Source: Stropharia rugosoannulata (taxonomy: Eukaryota > Basidiomycota > Agaricomycetes > Agaricales > Strophariaceae). From it: DNA of 64,000 bases. Numbering within the stretch: the first letter of the stretch is position 1; every line of letters starts with the position of its first letter. Where the stretch lies: assembly GCA_028532985.1 (NCBI GenBank), contig JANCIK010000003.1:568001-632000 (forward strand). The letters are read 5' to 3'. The position numbers and the translations under genes are program-made. The notes under the pieces are model-generated. The model ran no database searches, was not told where the DNA came from, and saw only the letters and a program-made list of their open reading frames with translations. Of the stretch, positions 56,123-64,000 are shown one piece after another.

Positions 56123-58215
56123 ATGTCCCACCTCCGCGAAATCCTTAATCACGACCATGGCCGCCCAGAGTCCTCCCAGTGCGCCATTCCGATTATTCTT
56201 AGCTCTTTCTTCACAGCTAAACCCCTTTCGACTGTAGAATAAACGAACGCACAGAGCCAGCCGTCGACAGACTGGACGTGCCCTCTTCACCGTCTCCAGA
56301 CGAGGAGACTCCCCCCGTTTCCGACGACGAAATTGATGAACTCGACGAAGAGAGCGAAGGGGGAGGGGATTTCTATGATGAAGAGCCCCCAACTCCGCTT
56401 AGAGGAACAACGAATAGCCACCCAGTGGAAGCCACTGTGCAACAGGGTAGCATGGACGGTGCCAACACGGAACCTAATTTCGATTCATTATCACTTCGAA
56501 AGGAAGAGAAGCGACCAGAGCCTGCTCCGAGGCGGAAACTCGAAAAGCACGACAGGAAGATTGACCTCGGACTCCACGATCACAAGGCACATGCCGATTG
56601 CCCAGATACCCTGGCTTGCCTCCCGGACACCCATGGGCGCCCTCAGCATACACTTCCTGTCATTCTCAGATGCGCTATCCTCGGGAGTCCACGAAAGCGT
56701 CTCACTATACGTGAGATCTACGCGACTATGGAATCCAAATATCCATATTACAAGACAGCAGGCCAAACATGGAAGGCAAGTTTTCCATTCCCGTTGTATC
56801 CGCATTGTCCAGCCTATATTAATTCATGACTTTTGCAGCAATCTGTCCGACACCATCTTTCTTTAAATCGACTTTTTGAAAGGCAACCGCGACCAGTAAC
56901 TGATCCAGGTTTCGGCTCTTACTGGACTGTAAATTTGACTGCACCACCAGGGACCAAACGGCCACGCAAAAGAGGCCGGCCCAATAAAGATGGCGCTGAA
57001 GGGACAACCACAAAAAAATCCAGCCCGAGCAAAAATGACTCTCTACAGCACCAGCAGCTACAGCTAACACAACCTGTAAAATTCCATTTCCAGCCTCAAA
57101 GTCACCCCCCTCCTCCGCCCCCACCACTTCCGCAACCTCAAATCAACACACTTGCTCATCATCATCATACTATTATGAATATTTCCTCACCACATACCGA
57201 CTATCCAGAGTCTCATATACATTCACTACAACAAGCTTCTTTGCAGCACTCGCAGGCAAATACAGGATTGCCGCCATCTACACCGGCATCGTCATCATCT
57301 TCAACAGTTCAAGATCATCGTCGACTTGACCATCACCATCCAAATCATTATCAGAATCATCGTCAGCATCAAGGAGGACCTCATCCACGCCATAGTCCCA
57401 TTTCTGCGCCTCATTTAGCGCATCGACAGCCTCTGTCACCTTCAATACCAACAGCGCCGAGTCATTCTCATCAATACTCCCAAGAGCAGCAACAGATTTA
57501 CTCACATCAGCGGTCTCATCAAGAACACTACTCTCCCTCCGCTCAACATATTCATCACCATCCATCACAAATTGTTCCATCTCAACCTAGACCACCTCTA
57601 AATCATGCACACTCTCAGCCAATAGGTGATCAAAGAGATGCTCGCCGGCCAGCAGGGCCATACCCCCAACAGCGCAAAGGATCTCTACCTCTAAATTCTA
57701 CCCGAGAGACGGCATACTCTCTCTCTTCTAGAGATTCCGACGGAGATGATATGATGGTATTGAATTCTGGTGGACCAACTATATCAGTATCAGATGACGA
57801 GTTTGAAAGCGAGGAAGACACAGACAACCACTATTCACGTCGGCCACACAACGGAACTTTTGTCCCTACTAAACCATCACCGATTTTCCCCCTGCCTCCC
57901 TTCTCAGTTCTCACCCCTCCTCAGCGGCAGGACCTTCTTGAACAAATGCGCCAGGAGATCGCTGACTTGCGAAGGACATCAGCGGAGGCAGTGTCCACTT
58001 CCATCAGACTTTCGGAGCAACTTGCCAATGCCAACCTAGAGGTGTCACGTTCACGAGAAGCCGTGCGAGATCTAGAAGATATGCTGCAGGATGAGGCTGC
58101 AAAACGCAAGGAGTCAGAGAAGATACGTACCCTGGAGGTCGAACGTCGGCGAGCGGCGGAGGATGCTTTGAGCAGCACCATCCGGTCCCCGGCAGCACGG
58201 GTGAGAGCAACATGA
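56123..58215 (+). CDS. Forkhead-domain transcription factor
   Basis: Three exons (56123-56178, 56238-56775, 56839-58215) give 656 residues. The N terminus is acidic (DDEIDELDEESEGGG). The forkhead domain spans about residues 140-220: PVILRCAILGSPRKRLTIRE, IYATMESKYPYYKTAGQTWK, then QSVRHHLSLNRLFERQ and GFGSYWTVNL, followed by a basic AT-hook-like stretch (KRPRKRGRPNK). The canonical recognition helix W-x-N-S-x-R-H-N-L-S is changed to W-K-Q-S-V-R-H-H-L-S. The middle is a long His/Gln/Pro/Ser-rich disordered segment, and the C terminus has a coiled coil (residues about 575-650). The second intron uses a GC donor. Start ATG at 56123 (MSHLREILNH). Confidence 0.85.
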
Positions 58216-58894
58216 CAGACCCCGGTGCCACATATCATAATTAGTCTATGTTGCCTTTGCTCATCCACTGCAAGGTACTGCCTCAAATATGTATGGACTA
58301 TAAATTTATTCACATGTCACTTACACGTTAGCTACCTGATGGCGGCCACTACCTATTCACACCCTTTTGAAGGATACCACATTCGTCTTGTAGCACGATT
58401 AGGTTGGGTCCTTGTCATGTCGTAGAATTCGCATTATTTACTTCCCCGGATTCGTGAATATTCAACCGGCTTCAGATAAACATTGCACCAGAAAGGTCCT
58501 GATAAGCATGTAGCGTCGCTGCCGTGCTTTTTCCTATTGTTAACTCATTTCAGACTCCCAGGCTATTTTTTGGTCATTATTTACTATAACATACGAGCTG
58601 TCAATGTAAAAATTATACAGTTCAAATAACTGCGGACTCGTAGGTGGTCCAAACGTCTCTTGATCCACTGAAAACGATGTATTTGTCAGCTATGGAATAT
58701 TTTCTGTTGCACCTCTCTGTACTCCAAGTATTTTAGGATTGCTGTATGGGTATTCGGGGCTTACTATGGTCGCCGGGGATTCTTAATTTAGCACACAGTG
58801 AATGGGCAACAAGTACAAGCAACAACAAATACACTTTTCGAAGTTTTGATGGCATTCGAATTTCGGACAGCGCTGCGCACTGCAATCTAGTGTC
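58216..58894. other. Intergenic region, no gene seen
   Basis: About 0.68 kb between the forkhead stop and the UTP13 start. AT-rich, with no coding exon or RNA gene that I can support. Confidence 0.45.
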
Positions 58895-61800
58895 ATGGCG
58901 GTCTCCGTTGCTGGTCGTCCGAAGCTTAAGACTGCGTGCGCATACATTTGAACAGCTCTAAAAATGATAGTTATTGAAAATCCGTGTTTCATATCTCAAT
59001 AGGTTTAGAAAAGCGCGTACAATCGCGCCTCTGTATACTGCTGGAGCAGTTGCCGTAACATTAGACGGAACGAGACTTGTCAGTTGTGTAGCAGAAGATA
59101 TCTTGCTGACGAACATTCAAAATGGGCAAGAAATCTGTCGGTTTGTCGGGGTATGTCTTATTATGCACCGTTTACAACCGTATCTGATTCTTTTTGCAAC
59201 CCGTTCAGGATACTCAAGCGATCAATTCACTATGTATAACGCCTTCTTCGTCGCATCTCCTTGTATTTACCGCATCCCTCTCACTACGGATATACGAATT
59301 ACCAAACACCAACGAACCTCTGAAGAAACGCGTAGCTCCAATCCGAGTGATTGGTCGAGCTCATGAAGCACCGGTACATGTGTGCGTCGTCGACCCTACT
59401 GCCACCTATCTCGCATCAGGCTCCGCAGATGGAGTGGTCAAAGTTTGGCACATACTGCGTGGGTATACGACGCATGTTTTCAAAGGCCATGGAGGTGTGG
59501 TTAGCGCCCTCGCATTCCATTACCCAATCGACTCGTCAGTAGTCAGTACTCTTCAAGAAGAAAAGCCCATCCGCCTCATCACCGCTTCGGTGGATACACG
59601 GATCCGGATATTTAATCTTACCACTGGTGCATCAACCTCAAATGGAGGTGGAAAAGCCGAAGCCGTGTTAGAGGGCCATGTTTCTGTGCCGCGTGGTTTG
59701 GATGTTTCTGCCGATGGAAGATGGCTAGTCAGTGGTGGTCGGGACTCTGTGATACTCATTTGGGACCTTTGGTCTAAGAGCAGTACCACGACCAAGTCGA
59801 AGAAGAACACCAAGTCGACAACGTTAACGCCAGCTCTGGTAAAGACAATACCTGCACTTGAACGCGTTGAATCTGTCGGGATCTTGCCTCTTGACGATAG
59901 CAGTATGGCTGATCTTTCTCAGCTCCAGTTTTATACCGGAGGCGAGAAAGGTTTTATCAAACTTTGGGATGGAAATGGGCAGGTTGTGAAACAGTTTGGT
60001 CAGGCGCATGATGTCCCATCCGATGAGCTAGAGGAACAACGACAAATCACAAGTATATTGTAAGTGCAGAAATCCACCGCCTTCAACTGGTCTGACTAAT
60101 CTAATAGGTATATACCCTCCACGTTGACGGCAGTGGCCATACACGCAGATCAAAATATTGTCTTCCATTCGCTTCTTGGCGGTGTTATGACGCGCCAACT
60201 CATCGGTTATAACGACGAAATCGTAGACGCAAGCTTCCTTAGCTATCCCAAGTCCACTGACTCTGACTCTGACTCCGGCCGTGATTCCCATCTCGCGTTT
60301 GCTACCAACTCCTCCCTCGTTCGTGTGTATTCGACTCAAAATCTTGATGCACGTCTGCTTGAAGGCCATACAGAAATCGTGCTTGCATTAGACCACTCGG
60401 CCAATGGCCTCTTACTGGCAAGTGGGAGTAAAGACAAAACTGCACGTATCTGGGGTCCCATAAGTGCAAAGAAAGATGAGTCAGGTTCTGTTTGGGGATA
60501 CGGTTGTGTGTCTGTGTGCGAAGGGCATACAGAGAGTGTTGGAGCTGTGGCTATGACACGAGGCGGGGAGGATGGCCCAAAACTCTTATTCACTGGAAGT
60601 CAGGACCGCACTATCAAAATGTGGGACCTCTCGGAAGTCCCAACCCGATATGAAGCTGAAAATGATACAACACGGTGTAAAAGCTTAACAACTCATAAAG
60701 CGCACGAAAAAGACATCAATTCTCTCGACGTTTCGCCAAATGACCGTTTCCTTGCCTCCGGGTCACAAGATCGTACTGCCAAGATCTTCGAGATCGTACA
60801 TACAGTTGGTAGAGGACGTGATGCGCGTGGTGAACTCAAACTGCTCGGGACATGCAAGGGTCACAAGCGCGGAGTTTGGTCTGTCCGCTTCAGCCGAGCT
60901 GAGCGTGTCCTTGCAACCGGTAGTGGGGATAAGACAGTCAAACTCTGGAGTCTAGATGATTTTTCGTGTCTTCGGACGTTTGAAGGGCATACTAACTCTG
61001 TATTGCGTGTGGAGTTTCTTAATATGGGATTGCAAATAATTAGCACGGGCTCAGATGGCTTAGCCAAGCTCTGGAATATACGAGAAGAGCAGTGTGTCGC
61101 GACTCTGGATAATCACGAAGACAAAGTACGGTCGTCTTTTTTCTATGAGATCTTCAGTTTTAACCCTTTCCATAGATTTGGGCGTTGGCTGTTAGCACTG
61201 ACGAATCTACCATCGTTACTGGAGCCGCTGATTCTATCGTCACATTTTGGCAAGATAGCACTGAACAGGATGAAGCAGAAAAAGAGACCAAGCGCACCGA
61301 GGCCGCCTTAAAGTGAGTCTCATGTTAGCAAGTGATGTACCATTTATTCACATGATTTCTAGGGACCAAGATTTCATAAATTACGTCTCGCTGCGGGACT
61401 ACAGGAGAGCAATTGAATTAGCACTTGCTATGTCCCAGCCAGGACGCCTTCTTTCCTTATTCAAGGACATTGCTTCGTCAGAGGAAGATGATGCACCTTC
61501 ACTCACCGGCAATTCTGCTGTGGATGAGGTCATACGGACTATCTCGGGTCCTGAACTTGCTAAACTGCTTCGCTTCGTCAGGGACTGGAACACCAATGCG
61601 AAGACGTCCGCCGTTGCTCAACGGATACTATCAGCGATCATGAAGTTGCAGACGGCCGACGATATCATTCAAGCCTTTGGGGAAGAAAATACTGAAAAGT
61701 TGTTTTCTGACGGCGGAGAACAAGATTTAGCGTCACCTAATGCTCCTACCGGGCGGACGGCCTTGAAAGAGCTGATTGAAGCCATGATTCCCTATTCAGA

Positions 61801-61939
61801 GCGTCATTTATCGCGCTTAGAAAAACTTGTACAAGACAGTTACGTCGTGGATTATATCCTGGCCGAGATGGACGACGGGATGTTTGACAACAAAACTATG
61901 GGAAGAGACGAGGACGATGTGATGGATGTAGACCTCTAA
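58895..61939 (+). CDS. UTP13: U3 snoRNP / SSU-processome WD40 protein UTP13
   Basis: Six exons (58895-58935, 59003-59150, 59209-60059, 60108-61125, 61176-61312, 61363-61939) give 923 residues. Nucleolar protein of the UTP-B subcomplex in early 18S rRNA processing. The N terminus (KTAFRKARTIAPLYTAGAVA) and tandem WD40 repeats form two propellers, with GH..WD-type units such as LASGSADGVVKVW, LASGSKDKTARIW, LLFTGSQDRTIKMWD and LATGSGDKTVKLW. The C-terminal Utp13 domain is complete (QDFINYVSLRDYRRAIELAL, RFVRDWNTNAKTSAVAQRIL), ending in an acidic tail DEDDVMDVDL. Start chosen because MAVSVAGRPKLKTA joins in frame by a GTGCGC..AATAG intron. Confidence 0.92.
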
Positions 61940-61971
61940 AATCATGCAACTCCGAGTTGAGCTGTCCTCCA

Positions 61972-62775
61972 CTACAAGCAAATACTGCCAAGCCGGCAGC
62001 CTTGCACTCCATTGAAGAGGAGCACCCACTCTCCTGGTTGGAAGTCGTTGGTAGTTAGGACTCCTTCTGTATCTTCTTTGATACGCTTGTTTTCAATTAA
62101 CCATCGACGCATGACACCGGGAAGGCAGCCCGTACTCGCAGACGGAGTCAACCACGTAGATGAGCGGTAGAAAGCAACATTGAATATTGAAGTTTCCATT
62201 ATTTCTCCATCTGGGTTATAAAGTAACACATCCCAATTATCCGTAGAGTGATTTTTAGCCGATTCTTGATTGCGCTCCTTTGCAAGGTCATAAACGCGCC
62301 GAAATGTTGTTTTTGTTTGAGTAAATACTGATGGTTCAGTTTCCTCTGTGTCAAGGAAAATCTTGACAGCTGATATGAGCTCTGCATTTCCAATTGCGCT
62401 TGCTGGAGGCAATTTTTGAAGTGACCAGGATGTTGGGTCGGAATGGAAGGGTTCAGGGAGAGGAGTAGCATTGGCTACTATTTGACCTTCAACTGATACT
62501 GTTACTCGAATGCGGAAGGACAGGGCCGTGCTTCCACGCACACGTTGGTCCGCAATGGCGTCCATACATCGATTCTTGAGGTCGAGATACTTGATCATGG
62601 ACCGAGCAAAAAACCAATTATGGCTGTCTGCAGCGTCCTGCAGGCGCGTGAGATGGAGAGGGAGCAGGAAAAACGGAGATGGGCCCTGCATGTCGTTGTT
62701 CCATGGTAGTGTTTGTAGGAAGGGATCGTAGCGGGTGGTGGTGAGGAGCTGATATGGCTCGTCGATGGTGGCCAT
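61972..62775 (-). CDS. ABZ2: 4-amino-4-deoxychorismate lyase (PLP class IV aminotransferase fold)
   Basis: A single exon of 267 residues, one of few intronless genes here. The enzyme releases pyruvate from aminodeoxychorismate to give p-aminobenzoate for folate. Class IV features: MIKYLDLKNRCMDAIAD, FRIRVTVSVEGQ; Lys in TKTTFRRVYDLAK is the likely PLP Schiff-base residue; the block LLYNPDGEIMETSIFNVAFY with the PLP-facing Glu; TGCLPGVMRRWLI; and DFQPGEWVLLFNGVQGCRLG. This is the divergent fungal Abz2 form of PabC. The stop codon is only 32 bp from the UTP13 stop on the other strand. Confidence 0.88.
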   Translation of the reverse strand: MATIDEPYQLLTTTRYDPFLQTLPWNNDMQGPSPFFLLPLHLTRLQDAADSHNWFFARSMIKYLDLKNRCMDAIADQRVRGSTALSFRIRVTVSVEGQIVANATPLPEPFHSDPTSWSLQKLPPASAIGNAELISAVKIFLDTEETEPSVFTQTKTTFRRVYDLAKERNQESAKNHSTDNWDVLLYNPDGEIMETSIFNVAFYRSSTWLTPSASTGCLPGVMRRWLIENKRIKEDTEGVLTTNDFQPGEWVLLFNGVQGCRLGSICL

Positions 62776-63279
62776 GCGAGGGCAATCGGTTGGGCAGATG
62801 ATGGTACAGAAGCAAGGAAACCGATAAGGGATTTATTACCTCAAATGGCCTGATTCGCGCTCGGTTAGATTATTATAGATTCCGCTCCGCCCTAGCTACC
62901 TCATGCCAAGTCCGAGCAGTTGATCGTTGAAACGTTGATCGATGATCACTTAATTATCCACCTGCTGGATTTATGCCGATTTATGGCCTTTTATGGCACG
63001 TATGTATATATGACCGTCGAGTGAGTAGATTCGCCTCTAGCAGTCCGATATCATTGGCTTCTACAAGTATTATTGCTGCACTAGAGAAATAAATAATCAA
63101 AATAAGCGTCACTCTAGACTTTCCCACTACTACTTGTACCGAAATCAACTTTCTGACAACATCTTTGGTCCTTCGACAAGAAGCAGGGAGCCCGGCGTTA
63201 ATTGGCTAAATAGAAGAATGGAGAAAAACGCGAGTATAAATGGTGAATTTCTTCTCAGGTGCCCGACCAGAGGGCATAG
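62776..63279. other. Intergenic region, no gene seen
   Basis: Upstream region of the aminodeoxychorismate lyase gene followed by the 3' side of the DUF6534 gene. AT-rich, with no supported feature. Confidence 0.4.
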
Positions 63280-64000
63280 TCAATCCCTGGCTTTATAGCC
63301 CTCACGAGCATTAGCAGCCCTCGTTCTCAATTCTACACGAGAGTTCAGGGTGCCTAAAACAGTCTAAGAAGGATTTGTTAGAATTTTAAGTAACAGTCGC
63401 TGTTAATGTTCTCCTCACGTTGGTGTATACACGGCCAAGAGGGTATGCAAACATAGCAAAAAGATTGGTTTCTATCAACCATAGGAAAGAAAAGAGATTT
63501 GCCAAGGACAGTAGAGACACGAAAATGCCTGTTTGAATTGCGAAACGGATGAGACGATTGATGATACTATCTGTAGACAAGTGGCCAGTGCGAGAGCGGG
63601 CAAGAGTGACTATTAGAGTTACTACAATAGTTTAGCAGTCATTAATACAAGTGCAAACCTATGCAGAGCAGCTCACCTGTAACGAGAAGATCCGAAAGTG
63701 TTTGCAAAGCCAGCCAGAATATTATAAAGGTTGTTATTTTACCAAGAGAGCGTGGGCTGTAGATGAAGCGATTGAGTTTCACATCTTTCTAAACCCACAG
63801 CACTGATAACCTATCTTAACACGTACTCTTGAATGATGGCGCTACGTATGATTGCATAAAAGCAACAAAACATTGACGCACAACTTATCAATAATAGGAG
63901 CTCCTTGACCCCGAACCACCATGTTCACGGTTTTTTCCCACGCCCACCATAGCGCGGATCCAGGCAAGGTCGTAACGCCCCGCAGTGCCCCCGTACAGGA
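63280..64000 (-). CDS. Partial DUF6534-type multi-span membrane protein (5' end outside window)
   Basis: The C-terminal exons of a multi-span protein of the kind abundant in Agaricomycetes. Exons read ITTFIIFWLALQTLSDLLVT, then LARSRTGHLSTDSIINRLIR, FAIQTGIFVSLLSLANLFSF, and YPLGRVYTN followed across an intron (GTGAGG..TTCTTAG) by TVLGTLNSR, and a tail ending at the TGA at 63280-63282. The pattern ARSRTG..TDS(I)INRL(I)..Y..NTG(I/L) and the terminal Y-x-N..L-N-S-R are the family hallmarks. Function is unknown in the family. Upstream exon boundaries beyond about 63800 were not resolved. Confidence 0.7.

Noticed and set aside
57100..57600. His/Gln-rich low-complexity stretch as a tandem DNA repeat locus
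   Set aside because: The codons vary and the frame is open; it is disordered protein sequence within the forkhead gene rather than a DNA repeat array.

Overview
The window is nuclear DNA of a filamentous basidiomycete, most likely an Agaricomycete. About 25 intron-rich protein genes sit on both strands at roughly one per 2.5 kb. Introns are mostly 45-65 nt with GT..AG ends and CTNAC-like branch sites. Several products are types common in mushroom-forming fungi: a DUF6534-type membrane protein, a TMD0-type ABCC transporter, and an intact hAT transposase with a T/S-S-V-D-A-E-R-A-F-S dimerization motif. I saw no tRNA, rRNA, CRISPR array or convincing secondary-metabolite cluster. All splice sites below are my own reading of the sequence; frames were checked by exon phase and, for many genes, by total coding length.

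Layout. 1-7.5 kb (minus): a partial Gly/Asn/Gln-rich protein, a single-span membrane protein and a large ABCC transporter. 8.4-12.6 kb: a RING-H2 ubiquitin ligase converging on a secreted aspartic protease. 12.6-15 kb: a gene-poor gap. 15-16.9 kb: a DUF89/ARMT1-like phosphatase. 17.5-21.3 kb: a hAT DNA transposon with an apparently complete transposase. 21.9-26.7 kb: a very long coiled-coil protein. 27-35 kb: membrane-traffic genes (Lgl/Sro7/tomosyn and the Golgi SNARE GOS1) interleaved with a SnoaL/NTF2-like protein and a TatD hydrolase. 35.5-40.8 kb: tRNA methyltransferase TRM5 and the EF-hand mitochondrial aspartate/glutamate carrier. 41.3-43 kb: a Thr/Gln-repeat secreted protein. 43.7-51.2 kb: a TXNDC17-like thioredoxin, a MoaA-MoaC molybdopterin fusion, proteasome subunit PUP3, a putative glycosyltransferase with a discoidin-like tail, and a NIPSNAP protein. 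51.9-58.2 kb: a Zn2Cys6 and a forkhead transcription factor. 58.9-62.8 kb: UTP13 (SSU processome) facing aminodeoxychorismate lyase. 63.3 kb to the end: the 3' part of a DUF6534 protein.

The genes do not form one pathway; this is an ordinary housekeeping mosaic carrying one transposon. The most interesting signal is in the molybdenum-cofactor gene. If its 81-nt intron is retained, the MoaA half ends in Leu-Ile-Gly-Gly followed at once by a stop. If it is spliced, the Gly-Gly is removed and MoaA is fused to MoaC. This matches the logic known for human MOCS1A/MOCS1AB. Other points worth checking are two microexons (5 and 6 nt) in the carrier gene, two GC-AG introns, a start-codon-only first exon in PUP3, and introns placed exactly at repeat borders in the surface protein gene.
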